A stretch of 64,000 nt of DNA from G965216695 sp965216695 (GCA_965216695.1 OZ244212.1:2542001-2606000); one strand, 5' to 3'. Counted from the first letter of the stretch, positions 1 through 10,244 are shown. Made by a program: numbers and translations. The notes: generated from the letters alone by a model not told the origin.

Positions 1-60
1 CCGCGCGCGAACGGCGCGCGACCGATGCACGCAACGCGATAGCAACAGGACCGGATACAC

Positions 61-921
61 ATGGCCGTCGGCAAAGAGATCAAAACCAAGATCAACAGCG
101 TGGAGAACACGCAGAAGATCACCAGCGCGATGGAAATGGTGGCGGCAAGCCGCATGCGCCGCACGCAGGATCGCATGCGCGAAGGCAAGCCGTATGCGGA
201 GAAGATCCGCGCGGTAATCGGCCACCTCGCCAACGCCAACCCGGAATACAAGCACACGTACATGACCGAGCGCGACATCAGCCGCATCGGGTATCTGGTG
301 GTGAGCACAGACCGCGGCCTGTGCGGCGGCCTGAACGTCAACCTGTTCCGTGTGCTCGTGAAAGACATGGCCGAGTGGCACGCAAAGGGCATCGAAGCAG
401 ACCTGGGCCTGATCGGGAACAAGGCGGCGGCGTTTTTCCGCAGCGTTGGCGGCAACATCGTAATGGCGCTCAACAACATCGGCGAAGCACCCGCAGTGTC
501 GGACCTGATCGGCGGCATCAAGGTAATGCTGGATGCGTACGAGGAAGGCAAGATCGATCGGCTGTTCATCGCCAGCAACGAGTTCGTGAACACAATGACG
601 CAAACGCCGGTGGTGCGTCAGCTGTTGCCGCTCAATCCGGAGCAGAACGACGACTACAAACACCGCTGGGATTACATCTACGAGCCCGACGCGCGCCAGC
701 TGATCGAAGGTCTGGTAACGCGCTTCATGGAATCTCAGGTGTATCAGGCGGTGGTGGAAAACGCTGCGTGCGAGCAGGCGGCGAAGATGATCGCGATGAA
801 AAATGCGACGGAAAACGCAGAGAAACTGATCGACGAGTTGACGCTGATCTACAACAACGCGCGTCAGGCAGCGATTACACAGGAAATTGCAGAAATTGTA
901 GGTGGGGCTGCGGCAGTCTAG
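61..921 (+). CDS. atpG: ATP synthase F1 subunit gamma
   Basis: Central rotating shaft of F1Fo ATP synthase, turning inside the alpha3beta3 head on the cytoplasmic face of the inner membrane. The 286 residues match the usual family length. The N-terminal coiled-coil helix is recognisable (INSVENTQKITSAM, near residue 12), as is the central Rossmann-like part with DRGLCGG near residue 84. The C-terminal helix ends in ITQEIAEIVGGA. An AGGA sequence lies about 9 bases before the ATG. It is the first gene of the atpG-atpD-atpC run; atpA would be expected just upstream, outside the window. Identification is secure. Confidence 0.98.
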   Translation: MAVGKEIKTKINSVENTQKITSAMEMVAASRMRRTQDRMREGKPYAEKIRAVIGHLANANPEYKHTYMTERDISRIGYLVVSTDRGLCGGLNVNLFRVLVKDMAEWHAKGIEADLGLIGNKAAAFFRSVGGNIVMALNNIGEAPAVSDLIGGIKVMLDAYEEGKIDRLFIASNEFVNTMTQTPVVRQLLPLNPEQNDDYKHRWDYIYEPDARQLIEGLVTRFMESQVYQAVVENAACEQAAKMIAMKNATENAEKLIDELTLIYNNARQAAITQEIAEIVGGAAAV

Positions 922-922
922 T

Positions 923-951
923 CTTTCGCATCGGCGTCGCCGATGAGAAAG
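923..951 (+). other. Intercistronic hairpin between atpG and atpD
   Basis: CTTTC-G-CATCGGC pairs with GCCGATG-A-GAAAG around a 3-base loop, giving 12 base pairs and one mismatch two bases after the atpG stop codon. No T-run follows, so it is more likely an mRNA-processing or stability hairpin inside the atp operon than a terminator. Confidence 0.45.
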
Positions 952-1022
952 CCTTCAGCAAACAAAACAGATAGAGAGAACCCGGTCTGCAACCGGCAGA
1001 CCCGACAACGAGGCTTGAACAC

Positions 1023-2402
1023 ATGAGCAGCGGCAAAATCGTCCAAATCATTGGCGCGGTCATCGACGTGGAATTCGAGCGCGAATACGTACCGAAGGTG
1101 TACGACGCCCTCACCGTTACCCAGACCGGACTTACGCTAGAGGTGCAGCAGCAGCTTGGCGATGGCGTGGTACGCACCATTGCCATGGGCGTATCCGACG
1201 GCCTGTCGCGCGGACTCGAAGTTACCAACAGCGGCGCGCCGATCTCCATTCCGGTGGGCGAGGAAACGCTCGGCCGCATCATGGACGTACTGGGCAACCC
1301 GATCGACGAGAAAGGTCCGGTGAACGCGCGCGAGCAGATGCCCATTCACCGCGAACCGCCGAGCTACGAAGACCAGAAGGGCGGCAACGAACTGCTGGAA
1401 ACCGGCATCAAGGTAATCGACCTGATCTGCCCGTTCGCGAAAGGCGGCAAGGTGGGCCTGTTCGGCGGCGCCGGCGTGGGCAAGACGGTGACCATGCTCG
1501 AACTCATTCGCAACATTGCGATCGAGCATGCCGGCCTGTCCGTGTTCGCCGGCGTAGGCGAGCGCACCCGCGAGGGCAACGACTTTTACTACGAGATGGA
1601 AGAGGCGAAGGTACTCGACAAGATCTCGCTCGTGTTCGGCCAGATGAACGAACCGCCCGGCAACCGCCTGCGCGTCGCCCTCACCGGCCTCACACTGGCC
1701 GAGAAGTTCCGCGACGAAGGCAAAGACGTGCTGCTGTTCGTGGACAACATTTACCGCTACACGCTGGCCGGCACCGAAGTGTCGGCGCTGCTCGGGCGCA
1801 TGCCATCTGCTGTGGGCTATCAGCCAAACCTGGCTGAAGAGATGGGCCAGCTGCAGGAGCGCATCACAACCACGCGCACCGGCTCCATCACCTCGGTGCA
1901 AGCCGTGTACGTACCGGCCGACGACCTCACCGACCCGTCGCCGGCCACCACGTTTGCGCACCTCGACTCCACCGTTACGCTGTCGCGCGCCATCACAGAC
2001 CTGGGCATTTACCCGGCTGTGGACCCGCTCGACTCCACGAGCCGCCAGCTCGACCCGCTGGTGGTGGGCGAAGAGCACTACAACACCGCGCAGGGTGTGC
2101 AGCAGGCGTTGCAGCGTTATCAGGAACTGAAAGACATTATCGCCATCCTCGGTATGGACGAATTGTCCGAGGACGACAAGCAGCTGGTGTACCGCGCCCG
2201 CAAACTGCAGAAATTTTTCTCGCAACCGTTCTTCGTAGCCGAGCAGTTCACCGGCAACCCCGGTAAGTTCGTGTCGCGCGAAGACACCGTGCGCAGCTTC
2301 AAAGCCATTCTCGATGGCGAGTACGACGAACTGCCGGAAGACGCGTTCTACATGGTAGGCAGCATCGAAGACGCGATCGAAAAGGCGAAGACGATCTCTT
2401 AG
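1023..2402 (+). CDS. atpD: ATP synthase F1 subunit beta
   Basis: Catalytic subunit of F1 ATP synthase, binding ADP and phosphate at the alpha/beta interfaces. The 459-residue protein has the P-loop GGAGVGKT near residue 150, the Walker B segment LLFVDNIYR with the catalytic-site region following, and the DELSEDD (DELSEED-like) loop contacted by gamma and epsilon near residue 380. It is very close to the enterobacterial protein throughout, supporting a gammaproteobacterial host. It lies 101 bases after atpG and 11 bases before atpC in the normal operon order. Confidence 0.99.
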   Translation: MSSGKIVQIIGAVIDVEFEREYVPKVYDALTVTQTGLTLEVQQQLGDGVVRTIAMGVSDGLSRGLEVTNSGAPISIPVGEETLGRIMDVLGNPIDEKGPVNAREQMPIHREPPSYEDQKGGNELLETGIKVIDLICPFAKGGKVGLFGGAGVGKTVTMLELIRNIAIEHAGLSVFAGVGERTREGNDFYYEMEEAKVLDKISLVFGQMNEPPGNRLRVALTGLTLAEKFRDEGKDVLLFVDNIYRYTLAGTEVSALLGRMPSAVGYQPNLAEEMGQLQERITTTRTGSITSVQAVYVPADDLTDPSPATTFAHLDSTVTLSRAITDLGIYPAVDPLDSTSRQLDPLVVGEEHYNTAQGVQQALQRYQELKDIIAILGMDELSEDDKQLVYRARKLQKFFSQPFFVAEQFTGNPGKFVSREDTVRSFKAILDGEYDELPEDAFYMVGSIEDAIEKAKTIS

Positions 2403-2413
2403 GAGCCAGCGCC

Positions 2414-2845
2414 ATGGCCATGACCATACATTGCGACATCGTGAGCGCCGAGAAGGAAATCTTCAGCGGCCGCGTGACCATGGTGAGCGCTACCGGAACG
2501 ATCGGCGAACTGGGCATTCTACCCGGCCACGCGCCGCTCCTGACGGGCATACGCCCGGGCCCGGTGCGGCTTCGACTCGACGACGGCGAAGAAGAAGTGT
2601 TCTTCGCGTCCGGGGGGTTTCTGGAAGTGCAGCCGGGCGTGGTGACGATTCTTGCCGACACCGCTGCGAGGGCGGAAGACCTCGACGAAGCCGCGGCGGC
2701 CGAAGCGAAGGAAGCAGCGGAACGCGCACTCAGCGAACAGGCGAGCGAGATCGATTTCTCGGTGGCGGCGGCGCAGCTGGCGGAAGCGGCGGCAAGGCAG
2801 CGGACGTTGGAGGAATTGAGGAAGCGGAAGCGGAGTGTGAGGTAG
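2414..2845 (+). CDS. atpC: ATP synthase F1 subunit epsilon
   Basis: Regulatory subunit of F1 ATP synthase that binds gamma and can brake ATP hydrolysis. The 143 residues show the N-terminal beta-sandwich (VSAEKEIFSGRV; ELGILPGHAPLLTGIRPG) and an Ala/Glu-rich C-terminal helical hairpin. It is the last gene of the atp operon. Its 3' 200 bases have a decayed, internally deleted second copy near 28.7 kb of this window. In many gammaproteobacteria glmU follows directly; here unrelated DNA follows. Confidence 0.98.
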   Translation: MAMTIHCDIVSAEKEIFSGRVTMVSATGTIGELGILPGHAPLLTGIRPGPVRLRLDDGEEEVFFASGGFLEVQPGVVTILADTAARAEDLDEAAAAEAKEAAERALSEQASEIDFSVAAAQLAEAAARQRTLEELRKRKRSVR

Positions 2846-3151
2846 GAGCCTCTTTCCGCTGGTAAGGCATAAGGCCCCGACATTCCGATAGAAGTGGCGT
2901 CCGGGCAGGGTACGACAGCTACCAGCGCCGTCTATAGAGCTTCACCCCTTATCTTTTGCAATGGGGTCTCGTGATCCTTCGCCGTTGAGCAGGTGCCCTT
3001 AGCAGCCAGCGAAAGGAACGTTCTCGCCCCTACTTTTTTCTACTTAGTCAGTTGCGGGCGAGCTCGCTGTAGCTGTGCTAGAAGTGCGCCTTCGTTCGGA
3101 CTTGCGCACGGTTACGTTGGAGCTAACAAATCTTCTGAGGGGGAGACACTC
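2846..3151. other. Gene-poor junction downstream of atpC
   Basis: No gene is supported here. It marks the left edge of the accessory DNA that separates atpC from glmU. It contains one copy of the A-rich motif on the minus strand. The reading frame of the following gene runs through its right half, but the good ribosome binding site is only at the end, so that extension is not accepted. Confidence 0.6.
3031..3045 (-). repeat. A-rich boundary motif, copy 1 (inverted)
   Basis: Reads AAGTAGAAAAAAGTA on the minus strand, identical over 15 bases to the copies starting at 17341 and 28387. It lies in the non-coding gap after atpC, at the left edge of the accessory island. Confidence 0.6.
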
Positions 3152-4180
3152 ATGCCATCGGTCTCCAGTGCTAACATTGTGACGGATTCGGGCGACATTC
3201 GTCCGGATCTTTCAGGTGACACCGGCTTTCGGTTTCAGGAGTATTGGGTCGATTTCTTAGGCGGACTCTTACCGGGTACGCTTTTTCTGGTCGGATCTCT
3301 GTTGTCGATAATCCCGGCGTATATCTTGTTGCTCAAGTCGGTAGAGGGAGACCTAGCTGTTGGTGTCGGCGCTCAAGTAGCCGCTTTTGGCTCATTGATG
3401 AACAACATACACACGCTGGTGTGGACGGTTGTATTGACGGCAATGCTGGTCATCTCCTATGTACTTGGTCACATTTTCTATAGGCAGGATCCCAATCGTC
3501 CGAATCGCAGAAGTTTTGCACGATTGAGACGCAAGGAACTGAAGACGGACAATTCTCGGACGGCTTGCGACTTAAAAAAGTATTTGCGAGGTGAATATGG
3601 CTGTGGCTCCGAAGACGAATGTGAGTTCCCCTATGAGTACTTCGACCAATATTTGGTGCAGCGAGGGCTCGACCACTTGGTCCCGCTGGTTGTTTGGCGC
3701 CACGATAGGGGGGAGCGCACGAAGAACTTTATCAATGTTCTCAAGATCCGTTTGAAATTTCACTTTCCGAACAGGTGTGCAACGATCATCCGCAATGAGG
3801 CGCATGTAAGGCTTGCATCTTCGACATGGTATGTTGGAACCGCTCTCTGTGTGGTCGCAGTAACTAGCCTCTGCATTGCGGGTGGCTCTATCCTGCTCCT
3901 CGGTGCAACGCACTCGTTTCGCAATGTCCTATCGAACGAATCCATTATGGTACTTGTTGTAGTAGCTATCCTGATGTCCGTAACGACGGTGTTGGTCGGA
4001 CTCTCTGTTCGAAACTTCATTGAAAGGTTTCTTCACTATCAGCGGCAACGGGAAGTCGTACATGTAATGGAGACCGCATACGTTGCGTTCCGTGATGATC
4101 TAGGTTTACTAATCCCGCCGTTTCGAGCAAAAGATTTTGAAGACTATGTTGGTGATCCGGCCGATGAGGTGTCAGCGTAG
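3152..4180 (+). CDS. Four-helix membrane protein of unknown function
   Basis: I do not recognise this family. The ATG is chosen because a strong GAGGGGGAG sequence lies 8 bases upstream; the open frame extends 53 codons further with no such signal. The 342-residue product has two hydrophobic segments near residues 35-65 and 85-115, a long charged cytoplasmic stretch with paired acidic and aromatic residues, and two more membrane segments near residues 230-255 and 262-285, followed by a soluble tail. No catalytic motif is visible. Composition is less GC-rich than the atp genes. It stands alone on its strand, convergent with the next gene, as the first gene of the accessory island. Confidence 0.75.
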   Translation: MPSVSSANIVTDSGDIRPDLSGDTGFRFQEYWVDFLGGLLPGTLFLVGSLLSIIPAYILLLKSVEGDLAVGVGAQVAAFGSLMNNIHTLVWTVVLTAMLVISYVLGHIFYRQDPNRPNRRSFARLRRKELKTDNSRTACDLKKYLRGEYGCGSEDECEFPYEYFDQYLVQRGLDHLVPLVVWRHDRGERTKNFINVLKIRLKFHFPNRCATIIRNEAHVRLASSTWYVGTALCVVAVTSLCIAGGSILLLGATHSFRNVLSNESIMVLVVVAILMSVTTVLVGLSVRNFIERFLHYQRQREVVHVMETAYVAFRDDLGLLIPPFRAKDFEDYVGDPADEVSA

Positions 4181-4461
4181 TTGCCCTTGTGGATGAGACG
4201 AGATGAGCCTGCATTATCGATCGTCATAATTTGGGCGCAATACGCATGAAGCCAGAAGCGTTTCAATACTTGCTGGAATTCGATGATGGCGCGACGTCAC
4301 TGCTCAGGATTGGCGTGCAGGTGAATTGCGGTACCGAGGCCCGATCGCTCGTCGAAAGTTCGACGATGCGTGAGTAGGAATCCTGCGCGCCGCCGTAGAG
4401 TGTTGGAACTTCGCCATCCGCGAGCCCCTTCAGACTTTCGGCCCGCGTACCTGCGGTATTG

Positions 4462-5223
4462 CTACTTACCGCGCTTGTATACTCCGATCTCTTTGTCGAT
4501 CAGCTCCAGCTTCGTTCTCAATTCAGCCTTCAAACTTTCGAGCGCTCGGAGCTGAACCACTGGGCGCTCAAGCTGCGCTCGCAACGCGGTTGTTTCGGTG
4601 TCGCTGGTGGACGTACGCCGCAGGTTAATGTCCGAGAGCCATGGTGGTAAGTCGCAGGCAAAGGTGCAGGGAATCTGATGCCCGTTCTTGTAGCACTTCT
4701 TCGGGATGCATATTCCCTTCCAGTTGTGCGTGTAACCGCACTCGCATGGACTCCAGGTCTTGCATGAACCGTCAGCTTGCTCGCTGTGTCCGGGAGGGCA
4801 CGCCGGGAGCGCGAAGCCCGGTGCCTCGCTACAGCCTCCCCACGGCGTCCAGTGTTCGTCGGCCTCGCACCAGCTATCTATGGAATTGCAGATCGCGGGC
4901 GTGAACGGACAACGGTTCGCGGCGAACGGTGACGGCACGCTGGTTTCAAATTCATGACGCGCTCTGTCGATGACCGTCGCTGAAGCTTGTGAACAAAGAT
5001 GACGTAGTTCCTTGGGACAGCAGTCGGGGTCGTTTTCCGGACACAGCGCGGTTGTTGAACCGATGGCATCAATCTCCGCTTGCAGACGCTCGCTTACGTG
5101 CTGTTTTGCGATTCCGATTGCGACCTGCTCACAGAGATTGTCATTTGCGCACCAGTTTTCGGCGGTTGCTGTGGGTATCAGCAGATACGAGAAAAGGATT
5201 GTGAGTGAAACTGTCCGTAGCAT
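4462..5223 (-). CDS. Secreted Cys-rich protein with C-terminal coiled coil
   Basis: Unknown family. The start is set at the ATG followed by a clear signal peptide (MLRTVSLTILFSYLLIPTATA) because AGGGAGA lies just upstream; a longer frame exists but lacks both. The mature part of the 253-residue protein carries about twenty cysteines, many in CxxG- or CP-type spacing (ACPPGH, CKTWSPCECGY), suggesting a disulphide-knotted extracellular domain. The last 50 residues form a charged heptad-like helix. It is transcribed divergently from the RHS gene, whose N-terminal region and tip are also Cys-rich, so the two may work together at the cell surface; this is inference. Confidence 0.7.
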   Translation of the reverse strand: MLRTVSLTILFSYLLIPTATAENWCANDNLCEQVAIGIAKQHVSERLQAEIDAIGSTTALCPENDPDCCPKELRHLCSQASATVIDRARHEFETSVPSPFAANRCPFTPAICNSIDSWCEADEHWTPWGGCSEAPGFALPACPPGHSEQADGSCKTWSPCECGYTHNWKGICIPKKCYKNGHQIPCTFACDLPPWLSDINLRRTSTSDTETTALRAQLERPVVQLRALESLKAELRTKLELIDKEIGVYKRGK

Positions 5224-5564
5224 TGCCGTTCTCCCTGAGTATAGCTGTTGACCGCGAAGTCGAGAGCCCGCGCCGCCCAAAGTCGCGAACTGTGTGACGC
5301 GCGGTCCTGTGGCCGCAACGATATCTGGGATGCGGCAGGGGTTCCATGAATCGATAAGTACGAAAAAGTAGGCCGAATCTGAATTGTAAAATCTCACATG
5401 CGTACGGCGGCAAGTAACTCCACAACGGCCTGTCCGTTTTTCCCAAACTCAAGCACTTAGCGCCTTTTTGTACGGAATCTTTTACGCGTGATATCACCGC
5501 AACATCATTGATATCGCCGCTGCGGTCCACTAGCGTTTGGCTGTCACACATGGGGAGATCACGG
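5224..5564. other. Divergent promoter region between Cys-rich gene and RHS gene
   Basis: A 341-base spacer between two genes read outward, so it must hold both promoters; I cannot assign the hexamers with confidence. It contains a variant of the A-rich motif. No additional gene is supported. Confidence 0.5.
5356..5370 (+). repeat. A-rich boundary motif, copy 2 (variant)
   Basis: AAGTACGAAAAAGTA, two mismatches from the 15-base form seen at three other places, and followed by GG as in the first copy. Confidence 0.4.
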
Positions 5565-8500
5565 ATGACGCTCACAGGCCGCCGCGTCGCGCAACTTTCC
5601 TTCATTGCCTTCGTACTTTGTCTCTCGATTACGCAACGAGCGGACGCCACACACCTGTATCCGCACATATCACACACGTGCAAGGTCAGTGGGCACCACG
5701 TGATGCCCGCCTGGTATGCAAACGAATGCGCTGATTCCGCAGGGTATGCGTGGTGCGATTTGATCGGGCACAGCACGGAGACGCAGTGGTCGCCGCTCAG
5801 CATCCCGGAGTGCCAAACCCTGCAACCCCCGGGGTATTGGCGCGCCGCGTGCTGGGGTATGCCTAAGCAGAACTCAGATGGCACCGGAAGTACGGCATAC
5901 AGCTGTCACTTTCAGCTTCTCGATGGTTGTCATCAGATCGGGGGCGTTGAAGAGGTTCCTGGGAAATGCGGTGTTCCTGATACCAACAGTGAGCAAGGTG
6001 GATCTGGCGGCCCGATGTGTCCGGGTAACCCCCACTCGGGTAGCCCGTTCGCGGGCAACCCGATTGCCTTCACGTCTGGAAACAAGTTCGAGGCGGAAAC
6101 CGATATAACGGGCAGTGGAACACTCCCGCTAAAGGTGGTACGCCACTACAACGGTCTCGATGGTGTTTGGCGTTTCTCCTTCCACCGCGAGCTCGAGATC
6201 GTTGACCACACCACGATGCGCATGCGCCGCGACGACGGCCAGGGACGCTTGTTCGTGTTTGATTCCGCCGGCTGGCACGGCGAGGGCGACGACGCGCATC
6301 AGCTGAGCTACGACGACATCGCCGATGCGTGGACGGTCATCACCCCGGACGATCTGACCGAAGTCTACGATGGCGAGGGCAAGTTACTCAGCATCACTAA
6401 TCGCGCGGGTCAGACGATCACACTGACCTACGGACCCGATGATCAGGTCGACACAGTCACGCACTTTACCGGCCGCACGCTACAGTTCACGCACGATGCC
6501 AACGGCAACGTGTCGAGTGTGACCGACCCTGCGGGAAACCTGTTCGAGTACACGTTCGATGCCAGCAACCGGCTGACGAGTGTGAAGTATCCGGACGATA
6601 CGCCAACGGATCCGAACGACAACCCGGTTAAGGGGTATCACTACGAGGACATCAACGATCCAATGTTGCTCACCGGCATCACCGACGAGTTGGGGGTGCG
6701 CTACGCGACCTGGGGCTACGACACTGAAGGCCGCGCGGTGCTTACCGAACACGCCGGTGGCGCCGACCGCCATACGGTGACGTACAACACCGACGGCACC
6801 GTCTCGGTGGTGAATCCGCTGCAGAAGGAAACGATCTACACCCTGAAACTGCGCAACGGCATTCGCCGTGTGTCTCAGGTGGACGGTCAGCCGGCAGCGA
6901 TCTGCGGAGCGATGACCTCGGCGATCAGCTACGACGATAACGGCTATGTGTCGTCCCGTACGGACACGAATGGCAACGTTACAGACTTCACCTACAACAC
7001 CCGGGGTTTGCTGGAACTGAAAACCGAAGCAGTCGGAACGACAGAAGAACGCAGCGTCAGCACGTCGTGGCACGCCACCCATCGGGTACCCACACAGATC
7101 GTGCGTCCGGGTCAAACGGTGGACATGACCTACGACACCGAAGGTCGTGTGCTGACCCGCACTGTCACCGATACGCAGACCCAGACGGTACCGTACACCA
7201 CCACCGGATCGAGCCGCACGACGACCTACACCTACAACGCCCTTGGCCTGGTGGCGAGCGTTGACGGCCCACAGCCGGGAACCGTCGACCTCACTACGTT
7301 CACTTACGACGCGAATGGCGATCTGTGGAAGACGACCAACGCGCTAGGCCATGTCACGGAGATCGTTACCCGCGATGCCCGGGGACTGCCGACCCAGATC
7401 AAAGACGCCAATTCCGTCGTGACCGAACTCGCCTACGATCCCCGCGGTAATCTCACGAGCCGCACGGTGAAATCGGCCCAGGGCGATGTCATCACAACCT
7501 TTGCTTACGACGCCGCCAATCTGCTCAGCCGGATCACGATGCCGAACGGCAGTTACCTCGACTATGAGTACGATGATGCCCACCGCATGACGGCGCTCGA
7601 GAACAATGCGGGCGAGCGCATCGAATACACACTCAACGCGGCCGGTAACCGCCTCGGGACCACGACGAAGAACGGCAGCGGTGCGATCCAACGTCTGCAG
7701 AATCAGGTGTTCGACGAACTCTCCCGCCTGCATCAGTCGCTCGGTGCGAACGGTCAGGTAACCGAGTACAGCTACGACGACAACGGCAACACCACGGCCA
7801 TCAAAGACGGCCTGAACCACACCACCAATCAGACGTTCGACGCGCTGGACCGGCTGATCGCGGTCACCGATCCGCTCACCAACACGGCCGACTACGACTA
7901 TGACGCACGCGATAACCTGACGCAGGTGTCCGATCCGCGCGGCATTGTCACCGGCTACGTCTACGACGGCCTCGACAACCTGATCCAGGAAGTCAGCGCC
8001 GATGCTGGGACCACCGTAAACCTCTACGATGCCGCCGGTAATCTCACCCAGAGCACCGATGCGCGGGGCGTGGTGGCACAGTACACCTACGATGCGCTGA
8101 ACCGCCTGATGGCGATCACGTACCCCGCAAGCCCGGCGGAGAACGTCACCTACACCTACGATACGGGTGCCAACGGCATCGGCCGGTTGGCCTCGATCAG
8201 CGACGCCAGCGGGTCAATCACGTTCGCCTACGACGACCGCGGCAATGTCACGGCTGAAACCAGGATGATCGACAGCCAGAGCTACACCACGGCCTACAGC
8301 TTCGATCTGGCTGACAACCTCACGGCGATGACCTACCCGAGCGGGCGGATCGTCAACTACAGTCGTGACGCCCTCGGGCGCATCACGCAGGTAACCACAC
8401 AAGCCGATGCCACGGCACCGGTCGAGACGGTGGCGAGCAGCATGGCGTACCTGCCATTCGGTTCTGCCAACGGCTGGACCTTCGGCAACGGCGTCGTTGC

Positions 8501-10244
8501 AAGCCACACCTACGATCAGGACTATCGCCTGACGGATCTGGACGAGGGCAGTGTGCTTGATCGCAGCTATGGGTATAGCCTCGTCAATAACATTGTCAGC
8601 ATCACCAATCACCTGGACACGAGCCGCAGTCAGACCTTCGGCTATGACCCACTGCAGCGGCTGACCGACGCCACCGGCATCTACGGCGACATCGACTACA
8701 GCTACGATGCCGTCGGCAATCGGCTGACGCGTGCTATCGTCGAGGCCACCGGCACGCTGTCGGAAACCTACGCCTACGACACCGCCTCGAACCGGCTGCT
8801 GTCGGTGACCCGCGATGACGCCGGGACTGTGACCACGCGCACACTCGGCTACACGGCAGGGGGTAACATCACCAGTGACTCGGGGCACGATGGGGTCGCC
8901 GCCACGTACACCTACAACGACCGCAACCGCTACACCGCCCTTGCCAAGGGCACCGTCGCCGCCGACTACGAGCACAATGCGCTCGGCCAGCGGGTGCGCA
9001 AGACCGTGGATGGGGCAACGACCCACTTCCACTATGACACCAGCGGCCAGCTGATCGCCGAATCGGACGTCGCCGGCGGCGTGCTGCGCGAGTACCTCTA
9101 CGCCGATGGCCGGCGGCTTGCGATGGCTGCCGTGCCCAGTGGGGGTACACCGGAGATCCTCACCCTCGACAGCGAAGATCCGTCTGCGACGGTGGTCGGC
9201 AACTGGAAGTCCTCCTCAGCAGGCGGTGGCTATCTCGGCACCCAGTACGAGACCCACAAGAAAGCGAACAGCGCCACTGCCTGGGTGATCTGGCCGTTCT
9301 CACTCAACACGAGCGGGGACTATGAGGTCTACGCCCGCTGGGTGGATCATCCGAAACGGGCAACCAACGCGACGTATACGATCGACAACGGTGCGTTGTC
9401 GCAGTCCGTCCAGGTCGACCAGACCGCGAACGGCGGTGCCTGGCAACTGCTTGGGACGTATACGCTCGATGCGGCGCAGGCTGTGACCGTCACGCTCACC
9501 AACGACGCCAACGACACGGTGGTCGCGGATGGTGTCGAGTTGCGCAAGATCGGCGGCAGCACTGCACCGGCGTTGTTCTACTATCACAATGATCATCTGG
9601 GTACGCCGCAGCGGTTGACGGATGCATCTGGCAGTCTTGCGTGGGATGCGGACTACGAGCCGTTTGGGGAGACCGATGAGCTGACCAGTTCAGTAAGCCA
9701 AGCGTTGCGGTTTCCGGGGCAGTATGCGGATGGAGAAACAGGGTTCAACTACAACTACTTCAGGACGTATGAGCCATCTATCGGAAGGTACACGCAGTCG
9801 GACCCGATTGGGCTAAAAGGTGGACTTAATACATTTACATATGTTTACGACAACCCAGTGAACTTCACAGATCCACTAGGTCTAGCGACGTACCAGTGTC
9901 GCGACGGACTGTTCGATGCGAAGGGGGAAAGGACAGGGCCAGATGTTCCTGGCAATCCACTCTATCATCAATACTCCTGCACAATTTCGCCAGATGGGGA
10001 GATTCAATGTGGGGGCCAAACCCGGTCTGGTAGCGCACTCAGCAGTCCAGGCATCCCATCTGAAGACATATTCGAAGCCGAGCAATGTAAGTTAGTTCGA
10101 GATGATGATGACTGTTTTGAATCGTGTCTGCAGGAGGAATGGGCGAAACCAAGACCTAGATATGGCATTCCGTTCGGAACGGATTGCCAAGAGTACGATG
10201 AAAACGTTCACCAGATTTGTGCAGCCAGATGTCCAGCAGGCTAA
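5565..10244 (+). CDS. Secreted RHS/YD-repeat protein with golvesin-like insert and Cys-rich tip
   Basis: Large YD-repeat protein of 1559 residues. The chosen ATG is preceded by GGGGAG and starts a signal peptide (LSFIAFVLCLSITQRADA). Then come a Cys-rich region (residues 25-140), an RHS N-terminal segment (NPIAFTSGNKFEAETD), and about a thousand residues of Y-D repeats (GNVTDFTYNTRG, YDYDARDNLTQ). Residues of about 1200-1330 look like a golvesin C-terminal-like beta domain (WVDHPKRATNATYTID; ADGVELRK). The RHS core follows (YHNDHLGTPQRLTD; GRYTQSDPIGL). The 120-residue variable tip has nine cysteines and is not a toxin I recognise. A small membrane gene overlaps its 3' end, the usual place for an immunity gene. 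A toxin-delivery or contact role is inferred from the family. Confidence 0.9.
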   Translation: MTLTGRRVAQLSFIAFVLCLSITQRADATHLYPHISHTCKVSGHHVMPAWYANECADSAGYAWCDLIGHSTETQWSPLSIPECQTLQPPGYWRAACWGMPKQNSDGTGSTAYSCHFQLLDGCHQIGGVEEVPGKCGVPDTNSEQGGSGGPMCPGNPHSGSPFAGNPIAFTSGNKFEAETDITGSGTLPLKVVRHYNGLDGVWRFSFHRELEIVDHTTMRMRRDDGQGRLFVFDSAGWHGEGDDAHQLSYDDIADAWTVITPDDLTEVYDGEGKLLSITNRAGQTITLTYGPDDQVDTVTHFTGRTLQFTHDANGNVSSVTDPAGNLFEYTFDASNRLTSVKYPDDTPTDPNDNPVKGYHYEDINDPMLLTGITDELGVRYATWGYDTEGRAVLTEHAGGADRHTVTYNTDGTVSVVNPLQKETIYTLKLRNGIRRVSQVDGQPAAICGAMTSAISYDDNGYVSSRTDTNGNVTDFTYNTRGLLELKTEAVGTTEERSVSTSWHATHRVPTQIVRPGQTVDMTYDTEGRVLTRTVTDTQTQTVPYTTTGSSRTTTYTYNALGLVASVDGPQPGTVDLTTFTYDANGDLWKTTNALGHVTEIVTRDARGLPTQIKDANSVVTELAYDPRGNLTSRTVKSAQGDVITTFAYDAANLLSRITMPNGSYLDYEYDDAHRMTALENNAGERIEYTLNAAGNRLGTTTKNGSGAIQRLQNQVFDELSRLHQSLGANGQVTEYSYDDNGNTTAIKDGLNHTTNQTFDALDRLIAVTDPLTNTADYDYDARDNLTQVSDPRGIVTGYVYDGLDNLIQEVSADAGTTVNLYDAAGNLTQSTDARGVVAQYTYDALNRLMAITYPASPAENVTYTYDTGANGIGRLASISDASGSITFAYDDRGNVTAETRMIDSQSYTTAYSFDLADNLTAMTYPSGRIVNYSRDALGRITQVTTQADATAPVETVASSMAYLPFGSANGWTFGNGVVASHTYDQDYRLTDLDEGSVLDRSYGYSLVNNIVSITNHLDTSRSQTFGYDPLQRLTDATGIYGDIDYSYDAVGNRLTRAIVEATGTLSETYAYDTASNRLLSVTRDDAGTVTTRTLGYTAGGNITSDSGHDGVAATYTYNDRNRYTALAKGTVAADYEHNALGQRVRKTVDGATTHFHYDTSGQLIAESDVAGGVLREYLYADGRRLAMAAVPSGGTPEILTLDSEDPSATVVGNWKSSSAGGGYLGTQYETHKKANSATAWVIWPFSLNTSGDYEVYARWVDHPKRATNATYTIDNGALSQSVQVDQTANGGAWQLLGTYTLDAAQAVTVTLTNDANDTVVADGVELRKIGGSTAPALFYYHNDHLGTPQRLTDASGSLAWDADYEPFGETDELTSSVSQALRFPGQYADGETGFNYNYFRTYEPSIGRYTQSDPIGLKGGLNTFTYVYDNPVNFTDPLGLATYQCRDGLFDAKGERTGPDVPGNPLYHQYSCTISPDGEIQCGGQTRSGSALSSPGIPSEDIFEAEQCKLVRDDDDCFESCLQEEWAKPRPRYGIPFGTDCQEYDENVHQICAARCPAG

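Noticed and set aside
1137..2225. 362-residue minus-strand frame opposite atpD
   Set aside because: Antisense shadow; atpD is unambiguous.
4246..4377. 43-residue frame (MKPEAFQYLLEFDDGATS...) in the gap between the membrane protein and the Cys-rich gene
   Set aside because: Looks protein-like at the start but is too short, without ribosome binding site or known family; could be a remnant.
5565..10244. Repeated YD-type units considered as a DNA tandem repeat
   Set aside because: The repetition is at protein level only, as in all RHS proteins; DNA copies are diverged.
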